Notes under the pieces: generated by a model
Databases searched by the model: none
What the model was told of the DNA's origin: nothing
The model's input: only the letters and a program-made list of their open reading frames with translations
NCBI RefSeq assembly: GCF_000471905.2
Contig: NW_006499973.1
Span: 2,983,218-3,047,217 of the forward strand
Direction: 5' to 3'
Source: Amborella trichopoda
Lineage: Eukaryota; Streptophyta; Magnoliopsida; Amborellales; Amborellaceae
DNA length: 64,000 nucleotides
Part shown: positions 10,131 through 21,304 of the stretch, piece by piece
How the letters are laid out: the number at the start of each line of letters is the position of its first letter
Position numbering within the stretch: position 1 is the first letter of the stretch
Made by a program: the position numbers and the translations under genes

Positions 10131-11766
10131 TAAAATCTCGTTGTCCCTTATTTTCACCAAAGGTAAAAAACATTAAGCACAAGTTTTCTTTAGTCATGTG
10201 GAGAGAGCTCTCGTTTGTAGTTTTTGGCGAGCAGTGGGATTTCAGCAATAGTCTCTGCGAGGAAGGTTCTTCCGCAGGCTTCAGGCTTCCGGTCAAGGGT
10301 CCTGCAGAGAAGACCTTCATTGAACAAACTTCTTCAAGAATTCAATGAGTTTGCGAAGAAAGTAGTAGGGAAAGGAGAGCTTTCCGGGAATCTTTCCAGG
10401 AAGAAGAGGAGGCTCCGGGTATCATTTTTCTTTTGGGATGAGGTGGGAAACACATCAGTGAGTATTTCCACATGTCTTGAGGGCTTTCCAGAGGTTTTTT
10501 CCCTACGTTGTGGAAGTTTTTCGACACTTTCGTGGTGTCGTAGGTTTCCAAGGACTCAGGGGAAATCTACAAAGGCCTTCCGATGTGATTCTAGTGAAGT
10601 CCAAGCTAAAACGATAGGCGAGAAGGTTTTTCAGTGAGTTTTCGGCTGTGTGGGAGCAATTCTAGGAGAAGACGAATGGTCGTAGGAGGTGTGTCGTACG
10701 GCTGCAGGAGGTGAACTGTCACAAAGAAGGCATACAGTTGCTGAAGATGAGCCGTCGTCCATGGAAATCTTGTGACCATTTAAGGAGGTGCAAAAACGAA
10801 GAGTCTTGGGAGGCGAACAGGCACGACAGGGTCGGCACTAGCAGAAGTCCAACTGGCACTAAGGTACCCGATGATAATGATTTGGAGTGCTGATACAACC
10901 AGCGCCGACCCTCAAGCAAAACAGGCGGCGTTAAGGGTTGGGCACGCAACCGGTGCTGGCAACTGGAGGACCCAGCCGATGCTGGCTTCAATCGGCGTTG
11001 ATCAGCATGTGTGGCTTATCACGATGCGAAGAATGACGCTCGCATGTGTCAGTAAGTCATGTGCGAGGTTCACGACTCTTGGTGATGAGCTATGTACGGC
11101 GATGTCCATGGGCCGGCAAAGAATGATGAAGGATATGGCGTGGGCTGTGGTACCTGTGGAAACCAAATCCAGCAGTATGACAGTGGAGTCCATGTTGTTC
11201 TGTGGAAGGGCCTCCACTGTGAAAAGGGTATGCTTCTCGTCATAGTCCAGCTCCTTACCAGGGCAGCCCACCTTGCATGTTTGATAAACTCGTCGAATGA
11301 ATCCTACGTTGTATGTTTGATTTACAAGTCAGATGAGGTATCTGGCATGTATGTCTGACATACACGTCGGATGGACTGAGGCTAAAGTCTTGGAGTGGCT
11401 CTGCTTTGCCTTCTGGCCTATAACCATCGTCTTACTCGTCAGATGAATTAAAGGTAACTCTCTAGGTGGTTTCGCTTTTTCTTCATGAGGAGGTCCATCC
11501 TTTCGTGGGTTTGCTTCTTTCTCATAGGACAGGCATTTGTTTTGGCTTGTAACCGTCTTCTTAGTCTCAGATGCAAGAGAAAAAGCATAAGTTTTGGTTT
11601 GTAACCGTCCTCTTATCTTCAGATGCAAGAGACTCGTAACCTCTCTAGTAATGGGTTCTTGTAACTTGTAACTCATCTTTACTGGAATATAAAAGAAAAA
11701 AGGTTAGCATTTTGTTTGGACTATCTTGCTTGTTTTCGCATTGAGTCCCTTTCTTTTGAATACACG

Positions 11767-12750
11767 TCATGGATAATACTTCTTTAAGTATCGCCTGTTG
11801 TTAGGGGGCATTGCCTCGTCTCCACCAGGATGTGCTAGTATGTAGGCTCCATTGGGCGAAACCTTTTTGACTATAAAGGGACCTTCCCACTTAGGCTCAA
11901 ACTTCCCTTTACATCGGCCATGCATAATAATAGGCCTCTTGACGGCTAAGACTAAATCACCAGGGGTGAATGAGCGGACTTGACAGACTTGTCAAAATCC
12001 CTCTTCATTCTCCCTTGGTTGAGTTCAAGGTTTTGTTGAGCCTCTAGCCTCTTTCCATCGAGTGCATCCAATTCTTGATACCGGACCTTGACTCTCTCAT
12101 CTTTGGCTATTCCCTGGTGAATAGCTACTTGCAATGAAGGGATTTGTATTTCGAGAGGTAAAACTGCTTCACCCCCATAAACCATAGAATAAGGAGTGGA
12201 ATCAGTAGCATTTTGTATAGTAGTGCGATAAGCCCACAGTGCTTTGGAAAGCTTCTCTTGCCAGTTCTTCCTTGTTTTTGATACTGACTTTCTTAGAACA
12301 TTGCATATAGTCTTATTGAAAGCCTCAGCTAATCCATTCACCTCAGGGTGGTACATAGTCGAGTACCTCCATTTGAAATCGAAAAGGTTAACTAGGCAAT
12401 CAATGTGATCACTCTTAAATTGAGGGCCATTGTTAGATATGATTCGGTCGGGCACTCCGAAGCGGTATATGTTATGATGTCGAATAAAGTAGGCCACTAC
12501 TATCTCTAGAACTTGTTTAAAGGTGACCGCTTCAGCCCACTTAGAGAAACAATCTATTGCAGCTAGGATGAAAACATGGCCCATTGCAGAAGGGGGGTCA
12601 ATGGGCCCTACGATATCCATACCCCATTGTGAGAAGGGCCATGACGCAACCATAGGGTGTAAGGGCTCTGGAGCTTGGTGAACCAGGCTGGAGTGTATTT
12701 GGCATCCCAACTTTCGTATTCATTCATAGAGCTTAGGACCGGACTGGTGC
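11767..12750 (-). pseudogene. Integrase and pol C-terminus, element B
   Basis: This is a Ty3/gypsy integrase catalytic core plus C-terminal tail. On the minus strand the first catalytic Asp sits in a Gln-Trp-Gly-Met-Asp block near 12620. The second position reads Ser-Asn-Asn-Gly (codon 12432-12434) where Asp is required, so the active site is lost. The Glu lies in a Leu-Ala-Glu-Ala-Phe-Asn-Lys block near 12325. The frame is open from about 12710 to 11952. After a frame change the typical tail (Trp-Glu-Gly-Pro-Phe, then Arg-Tyr-Leu-Lys-Lys-Tyr-Tyr-Pro and stop) ends at 11767. The upstream zinc-finger-like linker (about 12700-12900) has stops. Confidence 0.9.
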
Positions 12751-14083
12751 AGCCCACAAATACCTAAGTGGACTTCTTCTAACACTTTATTTGCCTCTTG
12801 GATGTCGACACATCTCAGAAGAATGCCGTCAAATGACCGTCTAAAGAGAACATCACCTTCAAGGAGGGTATACTAGGTGGACATTCGACGTATATTGTTG
12901 CGTTCAGCACGATCTTCCAAGAGCCTGCCATTTTTAGGAAACTAGTAATGGGGTCTCTCCAATCTTCGACCTGCTCAATTTTTGCACATATTGGGTCAAA
13001 GAATTGTGGTTATTGATTTCGACCCTTAGCTCCTCGACTCTGTGCTATTTCTTGTTCAGTCTTGATTACTTCTTTGGTATATAAATGTTCTCCAAATGGA
13101 TAAGGAGGACACTAGGGGAAGATATTTCTCTCGTCATCCACATCGACTTCAGTTCTTAGCTCGATGTGTATCCATTGCACCACCCAAACAAGCGTGGGTC
13201 CTGATGAGGACAACTGAATTGTAGCGCGGAGTTTTGCAAGTGCATCAGCCTACGAATTTAGCCTCTTGGGGATGTGACTTAGGGATACGTCTTCGAATTT
13301 GGCCATATACGATTTTACAGTATCGTGATAAGGCTTGAGGGTGTCTTTTCTTACATGATAAATCCCTTTGAGTTATCGAAAAACCAATTCAGAGTTGTTG
13401 TAGATCGTGAGCTACTCCAATTCGAGATCGAAAGCTATCTCGAGTCCGATTATAAGGGCCTGATATTCTGCTGCATTATGAGAACTGGCATGAGCAAGAG
13501 AGAAAGAAAGTGATAGTATTCCTCCCATAGGAGTCAGGAATACTACTCTGACGTCTCCTCGTTCCAATTGGAAAGCTCCATCAAAGTATAATTCCAACAC
13601 AAGAGCAAGGTCGGCACATAATACATTTTCATCAAAGAGGTCGCTTGATAGAGGAGATTCGGCTGGCCCAGGGTGTGCTGCTAAAACGTCAGCCAAGGCC
13701 TGGCCCTTGATGGCCTTTTGTGGGACATATGTGATGTCAAACTCCATCAACAATAATGCCCACTTGGCAAGGCATCCTAACAAATATGGGTGTGTTATGA
13801 GAAATTTTACAGGATCATCTTTTGATATAAGTTTCACTTTGTGACCAAGAAAGTAATGGCGGAGTTTTTGTACTGCAAAGATCAAAGCCAGACACATCTT
13901 CTCAATAGGGGGATAGTTCCTCTCGGTTCCTTGCATCCTTCGCCTAAGGTAATATAACGCAGTCTCCTTTCCCTCTTCATTGTTTATTGCCAACAGTGCT
14001 CTGAGTGACTCGTCTAAAGCAGTCACGTACAGAATGAGGGGTTTCCCCAATACTGGTGTAAAGAGCACTGGAGGGTTGAGCAA
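12751..14083 (-). pseudogene. RT-linked RNase H plus second RNase-H-like domain, element B
   Basis: On the minus strand 14083-13412 is open and holds the RT-associated RNase H region, including Tyr-Pro-Pro-Ile-Glu-Lys and His-Tyr-Phe-Leu-Gly-His near 13900. The tether (Lys-Trp-Ala-Leu-Leu-Leu-Met-Glu-Phe-Asp) follows. A second RNase-H-like domain starts at Leu-Tyr-Phe-Asp-Gly-Ala-Phe near 13590 and includes His-Asn-Ala-Ala-Glu-Tyr near 13475. An extra RNase-H-like domain after the tether is characteristic of Tat-clade gypsy elements. From 13412 leftward the homology continues with several stops through the Ala-Asp-Ala-Leu-Ala segment (about 13240) to the integrase. Confidence 0.85.
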
Positions 14084-14990
14084 ATAATGCTTGATGTCAT
14101 CAAGGGTTGCCTGACATGCTTCATCCTAGATGAATGGGGTACCTTTCTTTAGCAGATGTGCAAAGGGTTTACAACGACCTAAAGGTTCGAGATGAACCTG
14201 ACCCTTAAAGAGAGCACAGTTCTCGAAGTGTAGTGGGTGACGACATTTCTAGGATCACCTTGATCTTAACTTGCTCAACTTCAAGCCCTTGATGTCTGAC
14301 GATGAACCCAAGGATTTTCTAGAGCATATGGCAAAAGCGCATTTCAGTGGGTTCATTTTAAGTTAATGAAGACATAGTCGCTCAAATACTTTTTCAAGGT
14401 CCTTCATGTGAGCATCCTTCTCTTCAGATTTTACCACCAAGTCATTTACATAACACTCCACATCTTTGTGTATCATGTCTATGAAAATGGGCATCATTGC
14501 TTTATGATATGTGGCCCCAACGTTCTTTAATCCAAAAGGCATCATTGTGAAACAAAAGACCCCTTTTGGCGTTAAGAATGTGGTGGTCTCTTCATCTTCG
14601 GGAGCCATCCTTATTTCATTATACCAGGAGTATCTGCCCATGAAGGAAAAGATTTGACAGTGAGATGTAAGGTCGATGAGCATCTCAGTGAATGCCAACG
14701 GGAAGTCATCCTTAGGACAGACGGTGTTCAAATCGTGAAAGTCAATACACACTCTGATTTGACCATTCTTTTTCTTGATCGGAATGACATTTACTAGCCA
14801 TTTTAGGTATTTGACTTCACGGATGAAACCTTCTTCTCTGAGTTTGGTTATCTCGACATCTATCTGCATCTCAAGGTCTGGCTTGAACCTTCTCGACTTC
14901 TATTTGACTTGTTTGATAGTTGGATCGATGCCAAGATGGTGAACTGCTACTTGAGGTTCTAACCCAGGCATCTCATGATAGTGCCAAGCA
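14084..14990 (-). pseudogene. Reverse transcriptase, element B
   Basis: On the minus strand 14869-14363 is open and holds the RT fingers and palm: Phe-Ile-Arg-Glu-Val-Lys-Tyr, Lys-Lys-Lys-Asn-Gly-Gln-Ile-Arg-Val-Cys, then Pro-Lys-Asp-Asp-Phe-Pro. The first catalytic Asp (normally Phe-Met-Asp) reads Phe-Met-Gly. The YxDD box reads Tyr-Val-Asn-Asp (14441-14452), so two metal-binding residues are gone. The thumb region left of 14363 is recognisable but has stops and frameshifts. Upstream, 14990-14870 carries the start of the domain with stops. Confidence 0.9.
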
Positions 14991-14999
14991 AAGATGTCC

Positions 15000-16090
15000 C
15001 GGTTTGCTTTCAATAGGGTGGTGAAATCCTCTTTTCTCCTAGAGACATATTCGCTGAAATGAAAGTGGGTCTGGGATCTGCTTCATCTCCGAGATTTATT
15101 TCCTCAAGTTCGTCATCTGTGGCCTGACCACCTTCTTCCCATTCTTTTGGAACCTCTTGCACTACTTCACCATCATTCTCATAGATTTTTTGATCAACCT
15201 CAAGTGCTGAGACCCATGATCTTAACATTTCTACCTCTGATAGAGGTCCAGAGTGGGTCATAATTTCTGCACCTTCCTCGAATTGAGTGACGGAAAGGTC
15301 AACCTCAAAAGTGTTGAACACGTCAGGTTGGAGAGGCTTGTTTTGAACGTCAGAGGGGAATGGAGGTTCAGTGATGATGATGTGAAGAGTTCCTTCGTAC
15401 GAACCATACGGTATTTGTACGGATGCCTAGAGTGTGTGCTCTAAGCAAACCGGTTCTTTACAAACTTGCATCATGTGGCAAGACTCCTGAGAATAGAAGC
15501 TTTGCCCTCTTGATTCTCTCAATCTCTGCTCGAAGTCAGGCTCAGAGGACTACTGGGGCTTCTTTAGCTTTGACTTCTTACGCTTCTTTGATGAAGTTGG
15601 CTCTGCCTTGGCTTTAGCTGCCAGGGCATCAACAACTGTTAATAATCCTGCTGCCTGTGCCAAGGTCTCAATTGCTTCCGCTGCGTCTTGCTTATATTGA
15701 CTCCTTCGAATTCCTGATCGAGAGCCTCGAAGTCTGGGCACATCAAGGACGTATCTGCAGAAGACATGAGAGAATGAGAAGCAAGGGAAGAAGGTGGAGA
15801 AGGGTTGGAAAGTGGGGGAATTTTAAGGTCGTTCCCCTCATCAGACTGATCTTGGTAGCTTTTTACGTCATCACCAGGATTGGACGGGTGCAGGGGATTT
15901 TTTAGGTCTTTCTCTTCCTTAGACCATTGGGGTGTTCTTTTAACATCGTCACCCTCATCGGACGTTTGCTGAGTGGAAGAGTCACGGGGACGTCTTCTTG
16001 ACAGGATGAAGAAGGAAAAAGGATCGTGTCGTGCCTGAAGTCTATCAAAGTTGGCAATGGAGGAAGGGGCCTAAGAAATTCCTACTCGAC
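15000..16090 (-). pseudogene. Gag-RT linker with internal repeats, element B
   Basis: This is the polyprotein segment between gag and RT. On the minus strand it holds Glu-Glu-Phe-Leu-Arg-Pro-Leu-Pro-Pro (about 16060), then repeats of Gly-Asp-Asp-Val-Lys followed by Ser-Lys/Asp-Leu-Lys blocks (about 15985-15820). A Cys-Pro-Asp-Phe-Glu-Ala-Leu segment (near 15730), a Lys-rich stretch (15600-15550), and an acidic run ending Glu-Glu-Ile-Asn-Leu-Gly (15110-15090) before RT follow. Homologous segments are in C (36952-37849) and G (53300-53990). Protease should be encoded here, but I see no Asp-Ser/Thr-Gly motif in any copy. Confidence 0.7.
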
Positions 16091-16165
16091 TATGAGTTGG
16101 GAGGTCTTGTTTCTTCAGCGAGTAGCCCTTAGTGCCCATCTTTTTCTAGTTTTTTGAGGTAATGT

Positions 16166-17980
16166 GTGATTCGTCTCACTGGGCTAGCGAACAACCCTAG
16201 CTTGACGAACTGCTTCTCACCTCAAAGACTTGAGTCTGCTTTGGCCATGGTAGATTTGAGAATAACTTATGGGAACATTGTAGAATTCTTGATATTCCTG
16301 CATCTTCATTGCGAATATGTCAAAGTAATGATCTCTTATCTGATGGTATGGACACCAACGATCTTCAGTCCACTTAACAAGGCGAAGGGGTTGCCTTGCC
16401 TGTTTCGGTGTGATTATGCCTTCTTGAAGCATTATAATGAAAAAGGTGTAGAGAATTCCAAGCACTTCATTCTCCTCTTAGACGGTTACAACATGGGAGG
16501 CCTCAGCTGCCCCGAAGGCCTTCTTTAGGTCTTCAATCTTTATCTGACCCTTCTGAATCAGGGCCTTAATGATGCCCTTCAGCGTGTAGCAATCACCCGT
16601 AAGATGATTATTCCTCCGATGGTAAGCACAATAATTTTCCTAATCGTCAAGGCCAGATTGCTCGGGGAACTTGGTTTTTGGAAGCTGGATCATATTCTGC
16701 TCCAATAATAACTGGAACAAGGTACGGACCCATTCCTTCTCGAAGGGATACACCTTATCCTTATGCGTGGAGATATAATCCTTCTGATCAAAGTTGGTTG
16801 GTGGAGGTACCCTAATGTACGACGGTTGTTGCTTGCCAGCTTGGGGTGTTACTGTTGTCGTGGTTACCCCTTTAGAGAGGTCCAAATTTTGGGGGGAAGC
16901 CTTCTTCGACTCAGTGATCATGACGGCTACACAGATTACCCCTTTCTGTTGGCTTCCCCCATGTATTTTTCCAAGAGCTACCATTGCCCCTGTTACTTGC
17001 TGAACTTGTAGATGGCTGTCGTGTCGCACCATGATGGTGTCACAAACTTTTTATGCGAACTGATTTAGAGATTAACTCTGACATGGAGGTCAGATTGGAG
17101 GCCTCGACATGTAGAGCGATTTCAGGTCGCATATTTCGCGTGCAAGTTTGGATTGCTTCCTTCTCAAGAATAGGATTAGGATGGCAGGAAGCCAAGTTTC
17201 TCCATCTTGATACGAATTGATCTACAGGCTCATCGGGGTCTTGAGTCAAGGTGAGAAGCTCGATGGTTTGAACCTCGCTCTCAACCTCATTGAAGCGTTG
17301 ATAGAACAGTTTCTCCATCTCCTCCCATGTATGCACCGAGTTTGGAGGAAGTCAGGCATACCATTGAAATGTCTGGCTATCAAGGGTCTTGACGAACTAG
17401 CATAGAAGAAGTCTCCCGTCAGCTGCCGTTTCCCGACATGCTGTCTGGAAGTGGGCAATATGTTGGTTTGAGGAGGTCGTTCCACTGAATAGAGGAAACC
17501 TCCCTTTCTTATAGTATGAGGGGAATGGGACTTAATCAATATATGAGGGGTATGGTCTTTGATAAGGCGTCACCCACTGTATGCCTGTAATTTGTCTGTT
17601 CTTTAGGCAATGGGTGACCATAGCATCAATATCAGATAGAGAGATCGGATGAGGGACAAAATTGTCCTGTGAGGTAGATGGAGGAGGCTGCTGTGGAGGT
17701 ATACCATCAGAGTGATGGGAATTGACCTCATGGCTAGCCGGTTGGCATGTAGCGTCAATACAATCGATCTTTTCCATCATCATGCTCACCATATCCTCAA
17801 ACATGTTCATGCGATCCTCCTGCACATAATTGGGCTCACTTACGACCATTATGCTGACCGTTTCTCTAAGGAGGTCAACGTTAGTAGCGATAGAAGGTTT
17901 GCGAGCTTGACGGGTCAGACATGGTATGTCAGTCAGTAAGGGGTTAGCATGCCCCGACTGAACTCGACTTTTGTATGCAG
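16166..17980 (-). pseudogene. Gag, element B
   Basis: This structural protein packages element RNA. On the minus strand the conserved N-terminus (Gln-Ser-Gly-His near 17955) leads to Glu-Thr-Val-Ser-Ile-Met (near 17855) and the open frame 17849-17532. The retrotransposon gag core is at 17336-17040, with Glu-Pro-Val-Asp-Gln-Phe-Val-Ser-Arg-Trp-Arg. A Tyr-Cys-Ala-Tyr-His/Asp-Cys-Tyr block lies near 16630-16590, followed by Ile-Gln-Lys-Gly-Gln-Ile-Lys. The frame is interrupted by stops at 17531, 17039 and 16639 and by frameshifts. The start codon that G retains at 56066 is not preserved here. Confidence 0.85.
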
Positions 17981-18444
17981 ATCACGTTTGGACAGGTTCT
18001 TGATGGTCTTGGGACTGGGCAGCCTTTTGCAAAAAGGGACTGGGCAGCCTTCCGACGTACCTCTGAAACATGACCAGTAAGTGACTTGCCGGTGGCTAGG
18101 TGCAAGCTGTGTGGGGCAACATAAGTGTCGCCCATGCAAGGCGCCTTGGTGGAATTTCCACTAGAGTGAAGAGATGGGGAGTGAGGGACCTTCAAGTCCC
18201 TCTGCACACAGGTCCAGGTTAAGACTTGGGAGCTAGACAAGGGTTCTTTGCACAAGAGGATGGTTGGGAATGCAGTCGAAGGACCTTGTTCCCTTGGGAC
18301 TATTTTTAATAACGGGATAAGAAAATCCCCGATTCGAATGAATGGGTTATAGAACCTAGTAGCCATAAGTGAATGTGAAAAGATGATAAAAGCCGATAAA
18401 GAAGAAAGTAGCCAATCAAGAATGATTCGACTAAGGGGTAGTAA
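17981..18444 (-). other. Leader between primer site and gag, element B
   Basis: This is a non-coding 5' leader of about 460 bp; one 40-bp segment (cttttgcaaa/ctgggcagcc) is imperfectly duplicated near 18015-18050. The open frame across 17944-18606 runs through the primer site into the LTR and has no protein-like features. Confidence 0.6.
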
Positions 18445-18463
18445 GTCCCCAGTGGAGTCGCCA
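18445..18463 (-). other. Primer-binding site, element B
   Basis: The minus strand reads TGGCGACTCCACTGGGGAC, 3 nt from the LTR end. It is the type of tRNA-complementary site seen in Tat/Ogre-clade elements, and element C has the same site at 41525-41543. The exact tRNA should be confirmed by alignment. Confidence 0.8.
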
Positions 18464-18466
18464 AGC

Positions 18467-21299
18467 AGCTTCGGGACCTCGATCTCGCCCTCTAGATCCA
18501 TGGTGGATCGGGTGGCACATGTCTCAGGTTTCGGGGAAGACCAGGGATGTTTGTGAGATCGCTCTCTCGGGAACTTCATTCGAAAACGGGGGAAGGTTAT
18601 ACCCACTGGTGAGAGAGGAATTTAAAAGGTGGTTTCGGGACTTACTCAGGCTGACTCGCGTGGGTGCCCTCTTAGATCACAAAGACAGTCCCCCAGTAAT
18701 AAAACTGGTTCGAAATCGCCTCCCTTGGCTCGTATTCTTCTTTTTTTCTGCTTTTCTGCATTCACAAACATATATGGCAAAGGTTACGGTACAGGTGGGT
18801 CAAACCTCACCCTTTTCCTCTCTGATGAATGATGGGGGGAGAAAAGAATTCGACAAGCGAGAGGATCAAAGCAATGACTAAGCTAATGGATATTTGGCCT
18901 AACATGCTATCGAAATGGGCTTGGTAACTAAGACCGGCTCACAGGATCACTGCTAGACATTATTATCGACAATGACTAGTTAAGCACGATGGTCGGTCGA
19001 TCATGGTAGTAAAGAGGGCCAAGTGTTCCTGGCACAACAACATTACGACTAGATGACCGGACTATCATGAGAGGCTAACCTCAATCCCTTTTAGTCGAAC
19101 AAAAGAGTAGCAGAGTAGGGGTTAAAAAGAAGAAGGGAACATACAGAAGAAGGAAGAAAGGAGGGAGAAGAAGGGAGAGAAGATACAATCGGCGCTAAAT
19201 ATTGTAGATTGTATCAGAAGATGGGAGAGAGAGGAAAAGAACCAACTGGCTCTAAGTCTTGCCAACTGATAGAAGAAGAGAAAAAAAGCCAACCAGCACT
19301 AGGTTTCTTCAGTTGATGGAAGAAGAGAGATAAGGCCAATCGGCGTTAGGTCTCACCAGTTGACAGAAGAAGAGAAGGGAGAAGACCAACCAGTGTTAGG
19401 TCTTGCCGACTGATACACGAATAGAGTGAAGACCAACTGACGCTACCTCTCACGGACTGACAGAGGAAGAGAGAGAAAACCAAGCAGCGTTAGGTCTTGC
19501 TAACTGATAGACGAACAAAGAGAAGACCAACCAATATTTTCTCTCTTCGATTAACAAAGGAAGAGAGAGAAAACCAATAGGTGCTAGGTCTCGCCGACTG
19601 ATAGAAGAAGAGAGACAAGACTAACCGGTGCTAACTCTCGTCGATTGACAAAGGAAGAGAGAGAAAACCAACCAACGCTAAGTCTCACCGACTGATAGAT
19701 AGAGAGAGAGAAAGAGAGAGAGAGAGAGAAGGAGAGAAGAGAGAGAGGGAGAGAGGAATAGAGAAGAGAGTGAATGAGAGAGAGAGAAGAGAGCTAATGA
19801 GAGAGGGGAGGAGAGAGAGAGTTGCTTGCTTGAAGGGTATAGACCCTATTCCTCTCTCTCCTCTCTCTCTCTCTGAGACATACTCATATGCTCAAGCAAG
19901 GGATCGAAATTTTATTGAATCTTCGAAGAATCCACTCAAGATCGAGAGATGATGGGGGGTCATTTTTTTACAATGAGGGAGTGCCTGTTTATATAGAGTT
20001 GTGCCTAAACATGGGTGGATTCATCAAAATTAGACCTAATTCTTGAAAATTAAGATTTAATTGAATTAAAAGAAATTCTAAAAATAGGTGCAAAAAGACT
20101 TTTTTGCCTCTACCTAACAATATGTGAAATTTCAGAACGGTCCCTGTGGCTGCCCGAGAATTTGCCTGATCTTCCGTGGCTGACCCAGGATTGTTCTTAT
20201 GCCCGTTTGATCGAAAGATTATTGTTTTCTTGTAGGGCTCGACATGGCGATTGTTTTGATACCAACTTCAAGTCATGAATCATGTTTTTGAGTCATGATC
20301 ACGAGACTTGAAATTTGTTTGAATCTTAAAAACTTCGGATAGATAGTGCGGTCTTTCCTTGATGTTTATCTATGATTTATTCGTTGTAACGCACTAAGCA
20401 TGTTATCACGATCGCGTGGCAACAATCGGAATGTGATTTGGAGCCCGAACAAAGATTTCGCAACTTTTGAGTTTTGGTCGGAATTTTGAATCTGACGGCC
20501 GAAATTTCAGTAACTTCGCTGTCTTCGTGCATGAAATCTGACCGTCCATCATGTACGTAGATCAGTCCAATGAGAGCCCTAAACCTTATGCATACAATGG
20601 AATTGGTTTTGCGTTGTTCCGTAGCGCGAGCGTCGTGATTTGGTTTATCGAGCGAGGCATGTTACTGCTGAATTTCCTCAACTTCTTCACGGATCGGCAA
20701 CTTCTCTCTAGTTTTTCTCCCTGCTTAGATATCATCTTGGGGCGTGCCACATATTGAATTGTTCGTCTTGATGAGATGAATATGCTCACCAAATTTGGGA
20801 GTGATCCAATTTGGAATGAGTTAGTTACAAGCCTCGAAAGTGACTGCCTGTGAATGTAAAAACAACCACCTTTAATGGTGTTTTGGTGCAGTGAGGCCAT
20901 ACAGGAATAGTGTGTGACCTCTCTTGTTTCAATGTTTTGCTCATATCTTTGTTTTGGAGTGTCGGATCAAGCCAAAACTTGGCTCATAGGGGTATTCGAC
21001 TGTGCCGAATCCAATGCCGGTGGTCCCATAGGGATTTGAGACACTGAAAATGTAGCTTCAATTGTAGGGTCCGTTTCAATTTTGTAAAGGCCAACTTTCT
21101 GAAAACTGGTTTTTTGTGTTCACTGCCTTAAACATGTCTGATCGTGATGAAACTTGGTAGGTGGTTGTTTGAAGTGTTGATGACGATCTTGACTAATTCT
21201 GGGACAATTCTGAGACTGTTGGGAATTTTCCACTGTTTTGTAGGCTTTGTTGACCTGCTTCCTACCAGCAACCAAGGTGATGTAAAATACGTTCAAACA
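18467..21299 (-). repeat. 5' LTR of element B
   Basis: The 2833-bp LTR aligns with the 3' LTR at 3571-6360. On the minus strand it begins TGTTTGAACG at 21299; its other end (AG at 18467) has lost the expected TG. It contains the roughly 48-bp minisatellite (19230-19700), the GA tract (19690-19830) and the TATA box at 19983-19995. Confidence 0.9.
19983..19995 (-). promoter_or_regulatory. LTR TATA box, element B 5' LTR
   Basis: The minus strand reads CTATATAAACAGG, identical to the box at 5053-5065 in the 3' LTR. It would start transcription toward gag. Confidence 0.7.
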
Positions 21300-21304
21300 A
21301 TGGG
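21300..21304. repeat. Target site duplication of element B, right copy
   Basis: ATGGG matches 3566-3570 exactly. Joining the flanks rebuilds 'cgtcatatggggatagacg', which is present uninterrupted at about 21445-21465. Confidence 0.9.

Larger units (their letters stand above)
6381..11766 (-). other. Long 3' untranslated region of element B
   Basis: About 5.4 kb lie between the pol stop (11767) and the 3' LTR with no convincing protein. The region is dominated by tandem arrays: 48-bp at 6790-7225, 40-bp at 7264-7905, 'tttaaggtcat' repeats at 8330-9180 and 45-bp at 9786-9990. There is a plus-strand TATA box at 10118. Long post-pol spacers are typical of Tat-clade elements. Related tails are at 1-991 (T0), 32693-33826 (C) and 57932-61498 (E). 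Confidence 0.75.
3571..21299 (-). mobile_element. Element B: full-length Tat-like Ty3/gypsy element
   Basis: This 17.7-kb minus-strand element is complete from LTR to LTR. It has a 5' LTR at 18467-21299, a primer-binding site at 18445-18463, a leader, gag (about 16166-17980), a repeat-bearing linker (about 15000-16090), RT, RNase H and a second RNase-H-like domain. Integrase ends at 11767, followed by a 5.4-kb tandem-repeat tail (6361-11766) and the 3' LTR at 3571-6360. The ATGGG target duplication is intact. The domain order RT, RNase H, integrase defines Ty3/gypsy. Very long LTRs, an extra RNase-H-like domain and a long 3' tail suggest the Tat/Ogre clade. All coding parts carry stops and lost catalytic residues. 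Confidence 0.88.
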
